Source: a virus. From it: DNA of 35,328 nucleotides. The stretch spans positions 1 to 35,328 of the IMG/VR virus record IMGVR_UViG_3300042881_000679; one strand, given 5' to 3'. Numbering within the stretch: position 1 is the first letter of the stretch; each line of letters opens with the position of its first letter. A program made the translations under genes and the position numbers. Of the stretch, positions 1 through 5,397 are shown one piece after another. Below the pieces are notes generated by a model. The model was not told the DNA's origin and did no database searches. It worked only from the letters and a program-made list of their open reading frames with translations.

Positions 1-292
1 GCTCGGCTGAAACTGTCAGCGGAGCTAACTGCTGGCGCATCGGAACAAAGCTGGAAAGGATGTCGTTACCAATCGCGCTGTTGACGAATGAAGGCTTTAA
101 CTTCTCAATCGCTGTGTCAATCAACTGAACGTGCAGGTCGGCGGCTGTAGGCCAAGGCTTGACCTTGCGGCGTACACCAAAATAGCGGGCTTGGTAGAAC
201 AACCGCTGGCGGTTCTCCCAAGTCTCGCGCTGGTTAAGAGCCTCAATGATTCTCGTATAATATTCTGTTCTTGCTGTATCTTTAGCGTTCAT
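1..292 (-). CDS. Portal protein, N-terminal part (runs off the window)
   Basis: The first 97 codons of a gene that leaves the window at base 1. The portal forms the dodecameric ring at the unique capsid vertex through which DNA is packaged and ejected. What is seen: an N-terminal helix rich in Arg, Gln and Tyr, then a Lys-Pro-Trp-Pro-Thr-Ala-Ala-Asp segment followed by an Asp-Thr-Ala-Ile-Glu-Lys-Leu-Lys-Pro segment, which resembles the PWPGA(S/A)(D/N) region near the start of many podovirus and siphovirus portals. The ATG at 292 overlaps the stop of the upstream lipoprotein gene as ATGA. The C-terminal part is probably the open frame at 34919-35328. Identification rests on this motif and on gene order (TerL, lysis genes, portal), so it is good but not certain. 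Confidence 0.8.
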   Translation of the reverse strand, partial: MNAKDTARTEYYTRIIEALNQRETWENRQRLFYQARYFGVRRKVKPWPTAADLHVQLIDTAIEKLKPSFVNSAIGNDILSSFVPMRQQLAPLTVSAE

Positions 293-528
293 TTGTTGCG
301 CTCCACTTTAAGTTCGTATGAAAGATCGTTGACAGCATTCAAGGCTTTCCTCGCCCATTCGCGTGTGCCAGGTGTGCCTCTGCGAATCTCGTTATAGTTT
401 TGGTCTTTCATCAACTCTTCAACTATTCCTGTTGTGTGTGTCACTGGTGTTGTTGTTGCGCAACCACCAAGACTCATTACGCAGATCACGCTCAATAGCT
501 TCGCGATTCTTGCGCCAATCGGTTTCAA
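289..528 (-). CDS. Outer-membrane spanin-like lipoprotein (Rz1-like)
   Basis: A predicted lipoprotein of 79 residues if translation starts at the TTG at 528. It has a basic N-terminus (Met-Lys-Pro-Ile-Gly-Ala-Arg), a hydrophobic stretch (Leu-Leu-Ser-Val-Ile-Cys-Val-Met) and a lipobox SLGGC ending at Cys23. The mature part is about 57 residues. Rz1-type o-spanins are outer-membrane lipoproteins that join an inner-membrane partner to disrupt the outer membrane at lysis. The frame is open further upstream to 609, but a start there would put a long non-signal segment before the hydrophobic core. It overlaps the preceding Rz-like gene out of frame, the classic Rz/Rz1 arrangement, and its stop overlaps the portal ATG. 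The TTG start is inferred from the signal peptide, not from a clear ribosome site. Confidence 0.66.
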   Translation of the reverse strand: MKPIGARIAKLLSVICVMSLGGCATTTPVTHTTGIVEELMKDQNYNEIRRGTPGTREWARKALNAVNDLSYELKVERNK

Positions 529-607
529 GGTTTTGTGTTCGCTTTTCTTTCCAACCTGGAATGATGCGAAACACGGCTGCGATGATCTCAAGGATTGCAC
601 GCAGCAC
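419..607 (-). CDS. Inner-membrane spanin-like protein (Rz-like), short
   Basis: 62 codons beginning with GTG at 607. The first 17 residues are a hydrophobic helix (Leu-Glu-Ile-Ile-Ala-Ala-Val-Phe-Arg-Ile-Ile) and the rest is charged and probably helical (Lys-Arg-Thr-Gln-Asn-Leu-Glu onward), which fits an inner-membrane anchor with a periplasmic coil. It lies between a holin-like gene and a lipoprotein gene that overlaps its last third in another frame, the layout of i-spanin/o-spanin pairs. At 62 residues it is shorter than typical Rz proteins. No good Shine-Dalgarno sequence precedes the GTG, so translation may depend on the upstream holin gene, which stops 7 bases earlier. The family is inferred from topology and context only. 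Confidence 0.5.
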   Translation of the reverse strand: MLRAILEIIAAVFRIIPGWKEKRTQNLETDWRKNREAIERDLRNESWWLRNNNTSDTHNRNS

Positions 608-613
608 AAAAGA

Positions 614-784
614 TTATTTAATATTCAGTCCGACTGTCTTGAGGAAGTTTACGATCTTTTCCAAGAACGTATCGTCCGCTGGGGTCGGTGTGAGTTTTAC
701 AATGATGCGAGCTGCGAGAACGATGCCACCAACAGCGGCTACGATCTCTTGCCAATTTGAAGTAATCCAATTCCAGATATTCAT
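614..784 (-). CDS. Small holin-like membrane protein
   Basis: A 56-residue protein starting at ATG 784. One strongly hydrophobic segment spans about residues 14-28 (Ile-Val-Ala-Ala-Val-Gly-Gly-Ile-Val-Leu-Ala-Ala), followed by a Lys-Leu-Thr-Pro-Thr-Pro-Ala-Asp-Asp stretch and an amphipathic C-terminal helix. An AGGAGG site sits 9 bases before the start, inside the 3' end of TerL, which supports this frame over the overlapping alternative at 618-806. Small single-span proteins with this tail are common in phage lysis clusters. Position directly before the Rz/Rz1-like pair supports a holin role, that is, permeabilising the inner membrane at the end of infection. No experimental family was recognised, so the function is inferred. 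Confidence 0.65.
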   Translation of the reverse strand: MNIWNWITSNWQEIVAAVGGIVLAARIIVKLTPTPADDTFLEKIVNFLKTVGLNIK

Positions 785-789
785 AGTGT

Positions 790-2214
790 TTATCCTCCTG
801 GGTCAAATCCAGCCATGACAGGATCGTGGGATACCATCATTTCTTGAAGTGACTTCCAAGTTGGACGTTCTATCTGAAATGTCAAGTCAAGACCGACATT
901 TGTGCTACTGAGGCACAAGGCCAGCGCGTCAGCCCTATCGGGTGAGGCTATGCCTCTGGCACGCATTGAGTCCTTAGACTCCACGCCAAGCTTGCCCTTG
1001 CTGTTGGTGATTGTACGCCTGCAGGTCAACTGCGCTGTCAAGTCCTCATCCTCTGGCAATATGATCTCGGCATCCTCAATCTTCTTTGCCATCCCATACC
1101 ACATCTCAGCCGATCTATTGGTATAGGCGTTATTGTCGTATGCCGTAGCCCCAAAGTTCACGCGATTGACTACCCAGCCAGACTCAGCCAAGGCATCACA
1201 CATAACCATGCCCATACCGCCCGAATCAGCGTAGATGTTGTTTGCCTCCAGCCCAGCCTTCTTAAACTCGACTATAAACCTGCCTACGGCTGCCATCGTG
1301 TCTTTCTCGCGCCAAGCGATCATAGGTAGAATCTTGTTGCCGTCACTTATGCAGATCACGTTCTGATCGCCACCTGCTGCGAAGTCCACGCCTGCTATGC
1401 GTACACTTGGCTTGAATCTGGGTGGCGTGTTGTAGCAGTTCTGTAGCTGGGTAAGGCTGATAACCAAGCTTTCCAGCCCTATGTCAACAAACTCGCCGTA
1501 GATCATAGATCGGGTCAGAGGGTGCTTCTCGCCGTAACGCTGGACTACCTCATCAATCTGAGTCTGCGTGATGTGCGGACAATCAAACGCTGTAACTGCG
1601 TGCTTCTGCCACATATTGGCTTCCTTGGTAAACGCTCGATAGAACGCACCGCTAGTCCCGCCTGGGCTGGATGCGATTAGCAAGCGGGTTGGTTGACATC
1701 GGCTGATAGCCTCAAACAACGGGTCGGCTACGGTCTTGGCTTCGTCCACTACCATCAGCAATGGATGGTATTCGTGGTCCTCTGCGTGCCAGCCTTCAGC
1801 ACGCCCTGGGTCGGTCGCTGAGTAGCCTATAATGCGTGATGTGTTGCCGTTGGGGTGGAGGTAGCGGATCTCGCCAGATGTGACCTCCCAAGCACCACCA
1901 AGCTTGGCAATGTGATTGCGCAGGCTAGGCCAGAGTTGGCTTTCGACTTGGCGGAAAACGCCTGCCGTGGTTACAGCGATTGAGCGCGGGTAAACGAGCG
2001 CGTGCCATATCAAAATAGCCGAAATGACGGTGCTAGTCTTGCCAGAGCCGTTGGCTGCACGCAGGGCTACGCGACAGTCTCTAGGCTCTAAATCGCGTAA
2101 TACCTTGCGTTGCCAGTCATAAAGATTGATGCCCAATACATTAGATGCGAATGCAGAGGGTTTAGATAGGTCTTCCAGTATCTCTTCTTGACTGCGCTTG
2201 GGAGGCTTTGGCAT
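790..2214 (-). CDS. terL: Terminase large subunit (packaging ATPase and nuclease)
   Basis: A 474-residue DNA packaging motor. The N-terminal ATPase has Walker A Ala-Ala-Asn-Gly-Ser-Gly-Lys-Thr at residues 53-60 and Walker B Leu-Leu-Met-Val-Val-Asp-Glu at 152-158, with the catalytic Glu158. The C-terminal RNase H-like nuclease shows Gly-Val-Asp277, Tyr-Ala-Asp330 and Ser-Pro-Asp-Arg-Ala-Asp at 424-429, matching the usual acidic triad. Length is normal for the family. TerS lies 61 bases upstream and the lysis genes follow directly, the holin ribosome site lying within the last codons. The family is certain; the packaging strategy (cos, pac or direct repeats) cannot be told from the sequence. 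Confidence 0.97.
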   Translation of the reverse strand: MPKPPKRSQEEILEDLSKPSAFASNVLGINLYDWQRKVLRDLEPRDCRVALRAANGSGKTSTVISAILIWHALVYPRSIAVTTAGVFRQVESQLWPSLRNHIAKLGGAWEVTSGEIRYLHPNGNTSRIIGYSATDPGRAEGWHAEDHEYHPLLMVVDEAKTVADPLFEAISRCQPTRLLIASSPGGTSGAFYRAFTKEANMWQKHAVTAFDCPHITQTQIDEVVQRYGEKHPLTRSMIYGEFVDIGLESLVISLTQLQNCYNTPPRFKPSVRIAGVDFAAGGDQNVICISDGNKILPMIAWREKDTMAAVGRFIVEFKKAGLEANNIYADSGGMGMVMCDALAESGWVVNRVNFGATAYDNNAYTNRSAEMWYGMAKKIEDAEIILPEDEDLTAQLTCRRTITNSKGKLGVESKDSMRARGIASPDRADALALCLSSTNVGLDLTFQIERPTWKSLQEMMVSHDPVMAGFDPGG

Positions 2215-2275
2215 TGGTGATGTTTAAGACCTCTTTTTGTTTTGAGCCAGAATAATTTGGGGGGGTTTATGCGTA

Positions 2276-2965
2276 TTAAATGGGGGCTGGGGGATCGGCG
2301 GGTGGCGTGGTGGTGGGCGGATACTTGGCTAGGGATTCGGCTCTTGGCTTTCTTCGTCTCATTTGCTTGTGACGAAGCTTAGGAGTTTTTGCTTGTGTAT
2401 CTTGTTGTTGTTCAACAGAGTTGGTCTTGTTGATACAATACTTATTATTCGACAAATCATTTTCTGGTTTGGTAGCAACTGGTTGAATATCAATATAGTT
2501 ATGACTGCTTTCGATTTGTCGCTTTTCTGGAGTCGATGTGATTTTCTTTCTGCCCGCGATGCCCGCGAGTAGCTGCGCCAAGTTCCCGCTGATGCCGTGG
2601 GTGACATCCTGGCTAACTTGCAGTCTGGCAGAGGGTTGTGCATATCCGTACACTCGCTCGCTCATCCAAGCCTTTGCCTGCCAGCTTTTCTGTCCCGCCA
2701 ATTCTATGTCTCGCAGTAGGGAAAGCTCGTGCTTTTTTCTGGCGGACTCTACACGCCGAGCGAAATCTGGCTTACGGCTTGCCCAAGTTTTAATCGTGGA
2801 AGGATTGACCCCAACTAAAGCACCCGCCTTTTCTAAGGTAAATCCAGACCCGCACGCCGATATGATTTCCTCGGCCAATTCTTTAGTAAATATCTCACGC
2901 CCATTCTTAGCCTTTTCTGGCGCGGTGGAGTCCGCTGCTTCATCCATAAGTTTTACTTCTACCAC
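2276..2965 (-). CDS. terS: Terminase small subunit
   Basis: 229 residues from GTG 2965; an ATG at 2947 (residue 7) is an alternative start. Residues about 43-63 form a helix-turn-helix of the type used by TerS to bind the packaging site: Thr-Leu-Glu-Lys-Ala-Gly-Ala-Leu-Val-Gly-Val followed by Pro-Ser-Thr-Ile-Lys-Thr-Trp. A charged coiled segment follows (Asp-Phe-Ala-Arg-Arg-Val-Glu-Ser-Ala-Arg). The C-terminus is low-complexity, with a Lys/Arg cluster and a Pro/Thr-rich tail. TerS recruits the concatemer and regulates TerL. It is the first gene of the minus-strand virion block and diverges from the plus-strand small-gene block. The assignment rests on the HTH and on its place next to TerL. 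Confidence 0.87.
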   Translation of the reverse strand: MVEVKLMDEAADSTAPEKAKNGREIFTKELAEEIISACGSGFTLEKAGALVGVNPSTIKTWASRKPDFARRVESARKKHELSLLRDIELAGQKSWQAKAWMSERVYGYAQPSARLQVSQDVTHGISGNLAQLLAGIAGRKKITSTPEKRQIESSHNYIDIQPVATKPENDLSNNKYCINKTNSVEQQQDTQAKTPKLRHKQMRRRKPRAESLAKYPPTTTPPADPPAPI

Positions 2966-3086
2966 ACTTTGACTTAAATAAAAACTATTGACTGATCCAA
3001 GCGGATGGCATAAGTTGTCAATCGTCGAGGGAGAATCCTATCGGATTGCCCAAGGCATAAAAGAAAATAAGGAGACACAAAATAAA
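2966..3086. promoter_or_regulatory. Divergent intergenic region between terS and the plus-strand small genes
   Basis: These 121 bases must drive both the late (minus) block beginning with terS and the plus-strand small-gene block. Two copies of TTGACT occur on the plus strand at 2969-2974 and 2988-2993. A perfect TTGACA lies on the minus strand at 3021-3016, but no convincing TATAAT sits 16-18 bases downstream of it. On the plus strand, AAGGAG at 3069-3074 is the ribosome site of the first small gene. Promoter presence is inferred from the divergent layout; the exact elements are uncertain. Confidence 0.4.
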
Positions 3087-3311
3087 ATGAGCGCACTATA
3101 CGGAACAATCGAAGGAGCTAAAGGAATGGCGACACGCTGCGGGCATCGTGAGTTAGTGACTCACTCGGCCTGTTGGAATGGCGCAGTTAGAGTTGAGTTG
3201 CAACACGACAAGAAAACCAATTCAACATCGTATCGGGTTGAGTTAGTGCCTTGGCGTGGAGCTGGGGAAAATAAGTTACTTGCTGAGGGAGTAATGGAGA
3301 CTCTGAAATGA
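3087..3311 (+). CDS. Small hypothetical protein, first gene of the plus-strand block
   Basis: 74 residues from ATG 3087, preceded by AAGGAG 12 bases upstream. The frame is open back to a TTG at 2988, but that would place the start inside the promoter region, so the ATG is preferred. The protein contains Thr-Arg-Cys-Gly-His near the start and a predicted beta-rich middle (Ala-Val-Arg-Val-Glu-Leu and Tyr-Arg-Val-Glu-Leu-Val). Not recognised as a known family. It overlaps the next gene as ATGA and is probably expressed early, judging by its position opposite the late block; the function is unknown. Confidence 0.7.
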   Translation: MSALYGTIEGAKGMATRCGHRELVTHSACWNGAVRVELQHDKKTNSTSYRVELVPWRGAGENKLLAEGVMETLK

Positions 3312-3481
3312 CTTGGGGAATCTACAACACCAGCGGAAAACTACTAAAGAAGTTCTCCTCTTGTGCGTCTGCTCATCGCTGGCTGCTCCGAAACGATTTG
3401 GAGTGGAGTGGATGCGAGATTAGGACGCTGAGAGGTGAATGGATAATGAACCCGATGAGAAAGGAGGAGAATCAGAAATGA
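3308..3481 (+). CDS. Small hypothetical protein (57 aa)
   Basis: 57 residues starting at ATG 3308, which overlaps the previous stop as ATGA. It opens with Met-Thr-Trp-Gly-Ile-Tyr-Asn and holds a Ser-Ser-Cys-Ala-Ser-Ala-His-Arg-Trp-Leu-Leu segment, with basic residues spread over the chain. No family recognised. An AAAGGAGGAG stretch near its 3' end provides the ribosome site for the following gene, so the two are translated from one message. The coupled overlaps on both sides are the main evidence that it is real. Confidence 0.6.
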   Translation: MTWGIYNTSGKLLKKFSSCASAHRWLLRNDLEWSGCEIRTLRGEWIMNPMRKEENQK

Positions 3482-3576
3482 ACTCGACACCGCAAATCTA
3501 TGCTTTGGGGTTGCTACACGGAGGACTTTTGCTCGGTTTCGTCTGGCTAGTCTGGCCTAAGAATCGGCGCAAATAG
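3478..3576 (+). CDS. Tiny single-span membrane protein (32 aa)
   Basis: 32 residues from ATG 3478 (ATGA overlap with the preceding gene), with a strong AAGGAGGAG site about 9 bases upstream. Residues 8-26 are almost entirely hydrophobic (Ala-Leu-Gly-Leu-Leu, Leu-Leu-Leu-Gly-Phe-Val-Trp-Leu-Val-Trp) and are followed by Pro-Lys-Asn-Arg-Arg-Lys, so a single inner-membrane helix with a cytoplasmic basic tail is predicted. Function unknown; size and topology would suit a small holin-like or membrane-protein regulator, but nothing in the context decides this. Confidence 0.55.
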   Translation: MNSTPQIYALGLLHGGLLLGFVWLVWPKNRRK

Positions 3577-3622
3577 TCCCGCCTTGTCTTCTCCTTTAGC
3601 ACGGGAGAAGCAAAGGATGGAT

Positions 3623-3665
3623 TAAACCGCTAGGTTTACCCACTCCAAACGGCAGCGCAGTCATA
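3623..3665 (+). repeat. Hairpin plus 19-bp repeat, copy 1
   Basis: A perfect 6-bp hairpin TAAACC/GGTTTA with a GCTA loop (3623-3638), followed 8 bases later by AAACGGCAGCGCAGTCATA (3647-3665). The same 19 bases recur exactly at 4144-4162, and their first ten bases recur at 4584-4593. It lies in the 127-base gap between two small genes; a further CTTCTCC/GGAGAAG inverted repeat lies just upstream, around 3594-3610. Regulatory or RNA function is possible but unproven. Confidence 0.65.
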
Positions 3666-3703
3666 TTGATTGCGCGAATGAAAGAAAGAAAGAGGAATAG
3701 AAA

Positions 3704-3898
3704 ATGATTAAGACAAGAACAGGAGCGCAAAGATACAACGCAAGGATGAGTAGGCTATTCGAGGAAGCGGTGCGATTAAAGAAGCATTATGAATCCATAA
3801 CAGTAGTTATTGACGTTCGCGGCGGTGTTGCTGAAGTAGTTAGCAAGCCCCAAAATATAAACGTAGTAATAAGAGACTGGGACAACATCGGGGCGTAA
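3704..3898 (+). CDS. Small hypothetical protein (64 aa)
   Basis: 64 residues from ATG 3704, with a GAGGA site 8 bases upstream. The N-terminal half is helical and basic (Met-Ser-Arg-Leu-Phe-Glu-Glu-Ala-Val-Arg-Leu-Lys-Lys-His-Tyr). The C-terminal half alternates hydrophobic and polar residues (Thr-Val-Val-Ile-Asp-Val and Val-Ala-Glu-Val-Val), suggesting short beta strands. No family recognised. It follows the first copy of the 19-bp repeat by 38 bases, so that element may control it. Confidence 0.65.
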   Translation: MIKTRTGAQRYNARMSRLFEEAVRLKKHYESITVVIDVRGGVAEVVSKPQNINVVIRDWDNIGA

Positions 3899-3919
3899 TG
3901 GACAAGAAAGACAAACACC

Positions 3920-4096
3920 ATGACACACCCTAAGCAATTAGATGAAGCTGGAATTACTGAAAGTTATCTCCGAAAGATGGCCAAGAAGGAGGGCGTATCT
4001 TACAAAAGAGCGGTGCAGATAGCGATGGAGCAATGGGGAGAGTATTCCCTGAAGCTGATTAACAAGATGATGGCGGAGGAAATTAAGACAAGATAA
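3920..4096 (+). CDS. Small hypothetical helical protein (58 aa)
   Basis: 58 residues starting at ATG 3920, 21 bases after the previous stop. It is almost wholly helical and charged: Leu-Asp-Glu-Ala-Gly-Ile-Thr-Glu-Ser-Tyr-Leu-Arg-Lys-Met-Ala-Lys-Lys-Glu-Gly-Val, then a Met-Glu-Gln-Trp-Gly-Glu segment. The Glu-Gly-Val-Ser-Tyr-Lys-Arg-Ala-Val part loosely recalls a helix-turn-helix, but not enough to assign one. The minus-strand frame across the same bases (3938-4123) lacks coding character. No clear ribosome site. Confidence 0.6.
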   Translation: MTHPKQLDEAGITESYLRKMAKKEGVSYKRAVQIAMEQWGEYSLKLINKMMAEEIKTR

Positions 4097-4097
4097 C

Positions 4098-4162
4098 AAC
4101 CCTGCCAAGGGTTCAAACCCCAACGGCTTTCGCGCTTGCTAATAAACGGCAGCGCAGTCATA
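4098..4162 (+). repeat. Hairpin plus 19-bp repeat, copy 2
   Basis: A 6-bp hairpin AACCCT/AGGGTT with loop GCCA (4098-4113) starts 1 base after a stop codon, and the exact 19-bp repeat AAACGGCAGCGCAGTCATA follows at 4144-4162. The repeat's last bases run straight into an AAGGAG ribosome site for the gene at 4171. Copy 1 is 497 bases upstream. The GGGTTCAAACCC string here resembles a tRNA T-arm, but no tRNA surrounds it. Confidence 0.65.
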
Positions 4163-4170
4163 AGGAGAAT

Positions 4171-4377
4171 ATGAAAACTAAAAAAAGAATTAGCAAAAGA
4201 ATAAAAAGGATAGGATGCTTTGAATATGGTTATATCAGAAAGCCATCCGAAATGTTGGGAACGATGTACCCACACCGCCCGCATTGGTGGATTCAGCATC
4301 TTGGTAATGGATTGGATGCAATATATAAAACCAAGCGGGAATGTTTTGAGTGGATGAAATTATGGGATTTGAGATGA
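4171..4377 (+). CDS. Small basic hypothetical protein (68 aa)
   Basis: 68 residues from ATG 4171 with AAGGAG ending 3 bases upstream. The first 14 residues are very basic (Lys-Thr-Lys-Lys-Arg-Ile-Ser-Lys-Arg-Ile-Lys-Arg) and the rest is aromatic-rich, with His-Arg-Pro-His-Trp-Trp-Ile-Gln-His. The tail, Asp-Ala-Ile-Tyr-Lys-Thr-Lys-Arg-Glu-Cys-Phe-Glu-Trp, resembles short phage proteins that accompany nucleic-acid functions, but no family is recognised. It overlaps the next gene as ATGA. Confidence 0.65.
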   Translation: MKTKKRISKRIKRIGCFEYGYIRKPSEMLGTMYPHRPHWWIQHLGNGLDAIYKTKRECFEWMKLWDLR

Positions 4378-4547
4378 ACGAAGACGAAATTATAAAAGCC
4401 TACCTTTCGCGCCTAGGCAAGAAGGGCGGGAGCGTCAAGGGATCGTGCAAGGCTCGCAAGCTTTCGCGGGAGCATTACGCCAAGGTTGGAAAGTCTCAGC
4501 GGGAGCGTTGGGATAAGTTTCGGCGGGAGCGTCAAACGGAAGCGTAG
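4374..4547 (+). CDS. Small basic Gly-Gly/RW-motif protein (57 aa)
   Basis: 57 residues from ATG 4374; the frame is open to 4350, but the ATGA overlap with the previous stop favours 4374. It has a Leu-Gly-Lys-Lys-Gly-Gly-Ser-Val-Lys-Gly core, then Lys-Ala-Arg-Lys-Leu-Ser-Arg-Glu-His-Tyr and a Gln-Arg-Glu-Arg-Trp-Asp-Lys end. This is the pattern of small bacterial and phage proteins with GGK...SxE...RW repeats, which look like nucleic-acid-binding peptides. Four of the five GCGGGAGC repeats of this locus fall within the gene, partly in different reading frames. Last gene of the plus-strand block. Confidence 0.65.
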   Translation: MNEDEIIKAYLSRLGKKGGSVKGSCKARKLSREHYAKVGKSQRERWDKFRRERQTEA

Positions 4548-4562
4548 CCTTTCGCGGGAGCG
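4426..4562 (+). repeat. Five GCGGGAGCR repeats
   Basis: The nonamer GCGGGAGC(G/A) occurs at 4426-4434, 4466-4474, 4499-4507, 4523-4531 and 4554-4562, with start-to-start spacings of 40, 33, 24 and 31 bases. Copies 2 and 5 share a longer CTTTCGCGGGAGC block. Four copies overlap the 57-aa gene, but they are read there as both Gly-Gly-Ser and Arg-Glu, so the peptide alone does not explain them. The last copy is in the convergent intergenic region. Confidence 0.55.
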
Positions 4563-4593
4563 TTAGCCCTATAAGGGTGCTATAAACGGCAGC
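4548..4593. terminator. Convergent intergenic hairpin (possible bidirectional terminator) with partial repeat
   Basis: 46 bases between the last plus-strand small gene and the last gene of the minus-strand replication block. An imperfect hairpin, TAGCCCT-ATA-AGGG-T-GCTA at 4564-4582, lies in the middle. AAACGGCAGC at 4584-4593 matches the first ten bases of the 19-bp repeat and abuts the minus-strand stop codon. The position suggests a shared terminator, but no U-tract follows on either strand, so intrinsic termination is uncertain. Confidence 0.35.
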
Positions 4594-4758
4594 CTAGCGA
4601 CCAATACGGCAACAGCAGGCTCGGTTTCCTAGCTCCTCAACCTTGAATTTGACCACTGGAAGGTCTCGGGCATCACATTTTGATTCAAAACGCCTAGAAA
4701 CAGGCTTTCTGCTCGATTCTGATAGGTTGTGGCGTGTTTTTTTGGCTACCTTTGCCAT
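4594..4758 (-). CDS. Small basic Cys-containing hypothetical protein (54 aa)
   Basis: 54 residues from ATG 4758, beginning 1 base after the stop of the preceding gene (TAATATGG). It is basic at the start (Met-Ala-Lys-Val-Ala-Lys-Lys-Thr-Arg) and ends with Asn-Arg-Ala-Cys-Cys-Cys-Arg-Ile-Gly-Arg; with Cys28 this gives four cysteines that could bind metal. Not recognised. It is the last gene of the long minus-strand block and ends at the partial 19-bp repeat. Confidence 0.55.
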   Translation of the reverse strand: MAKVAKKTRHNLSESSRKPVSRRFESKCDARDLPVVKFKVEELGNRACCCRIGR

Positions 4759-4759
4759 A

Positions 4760-4999
4760 TTACCAGTTTTTGCATGACCACGCGCGAGCTGTTAGCTTGC
4801 TGGGAGGGTTGCTGTCACACTTGTGCCTAGCTCTAAAGCTACGCCTACGCTCTGGATTGCTCTTCTTAATGGTCATCTTTGGGTCGCCGTAGCGGATAAC
4901 CTTGCTTTGCCCATCCTTACACGCTCGGACTACAAATTTACGCGCCTCTCCAGGTGTACGCCTAGGGCTATTACAAGGCAGTTCTCTAGGATTCATCAT
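4760..4999 (-). CDS. Conserved small phage protein with RRRSFRARHxCD...WSC..W motif
   Basis: 79 residues from ATG 4999 (a second ATG follows directly), with a GAGGT site just upstream. The order of motifs is diagnostic of a small protein found in many marine and freshwater phages, including T4-like cyanophages: a Lys-Val-Ile-Arg-Tyr-Gly-Asp-Pro-Lys-Met segment, then Arg-Arg-Arg-Ser-Phe-Arg-Ala-Arg-His-Lys-Cys-Asp, then Ala-Arg-Ala-Trp-Ser-Cys-Lys-Asn-Trp at the end. Its biochemical role is not known to me; Cys and His suggest a small metal-binding or structural fold. In relatives it often sits near head genes, while here it closes the replication block. It overlaps the upstream gene by 14 bases. 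Confidence 0.8.
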   Translation of the reverse strand: MMNPRELPCNSPRRTPGEARKFVVRACKDGQSKVIRYGDPKMTIKKSNPERRRSFRARHKCDSNPPSKLTARAWSCKNW

Positions 5000-5273
5000 C
5001 TACCTCATCGGTATCCCAAACCTCAGGGCAAGCATCGTGGAGCGATTGGAGTGCCTTCTGGTGGCTTTCAAAGAATCCCGATAGCCTCTTAACCTGCTCT
5101 GTAAGGCTATTCCACTGCACTTCAAAGACCTCATAGGAGCAGTTGGCATTCATATCGTCTACCAATTGGCCTAGCAAGCGTAGCACGCCATGCAACTGTG
5201 CATTCTCACGTTGAAGCAGGGCAATGAACTTGTGCGCTACCTTCAACTGCTCTCTATCGTGATTCAAACCCAC
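4986..5273 (-). CDS. Small coiled-coil hypothetical protein (95 aa)
   Basis: 95 residues read from GTG 5273, which overlaps the end of the preceding 47-aa gene by 20 bases. The N-terminal half is a probable coiled coil (Leu-Lys-Val-Ala-His-Lys-Phe-Ile-Ala-Leu-Leu-Gln-Arg-Glu-Asn-Ala) and the tail is acidic (Asp-Thr-Asp-Glu-Val-Asp-Asp-Glu-Ser). The start is uncertain: the GTG has no well-placed ribosome site, and a TTG about 8 codons later is possible. Not recognised. The tail codons supply the ribosome site of the next gene, so the two are linked. Confidence 0.65.
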   Translation of the reverse strand: MGLNHDREQLKVAHKFIALLQRENAQLHGVLRLLGQLVDDMNANCSYEVFEVQWNSLTEQVKRLSGFFESHQKALQSLHDACPEVWDTDEVDDES

Positions 5274-5397
5274 CCTTCTTGGCTTTCATCATGCGCCACA
5301 CCTTGGGGCTGATGGTGCTTTTAGATTTAGGACGGCTAGTGCCAGCCTTACGTCTGGCGTTAATGTTGGCGTATAGACCTGGCTTTGAGTTTTTCAT
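5254..5397 (-). CDS. Conserved tiny basic phage protein with GLYANI motif
   Basis: 47 residues from ATG 5397. It begins Met-Lys-Asn-Ser-Lys-Pro-Gly-Leu-Tyr-Ala-Asn-Ile-Asn-Ala-Arg-Arg-Lys-Ala-Gly and ends in a Lys-rich tail. The Pro-Gly-Leu-Tyr-Ala-Asn-Ile start and overall basic composition match a tiny protein seen in very many phages, usually close to structural or replication genes, whose function is unknown. It is the first gene after the inverted-repeat region, and a candidate promoter ends 7 bases before its ATG. Overlaps the next gene by 20 bases. Confidence 0.75.
   Translation of the reverse strand: MKNSKPGLYANINARRKAGTSRPKSKSTISPKVWRMMKAKKGGFESR

Noticed and set aside
618-806. 62-codon minus-strand frame
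   Set aside because: Out of frame with the 614-784 gene, which has a membrane segment and an AGGAGG site; this one has no coding character.
363-818. 151-codon plus-strand frame over the lysis genes
   Set aside because: The minus-strand genes there have a ribosome site, a signal peptide and coupled overlaps; the plus frame has none of these.
4098-4121. tRNA T-arm-like string GGGTTCAAACCC, possible tRNA or attachment site
   Set aside because: No matching acceptor stem, anticodon arm or D-arm upstream, and no integrase was found; the bases are explained by a short hairpin.
4426-4562. CRISPR array
   Set aside because: Repeat unit of only 9 bases with irregular 15-31 base gaps, mostly inside a gene.
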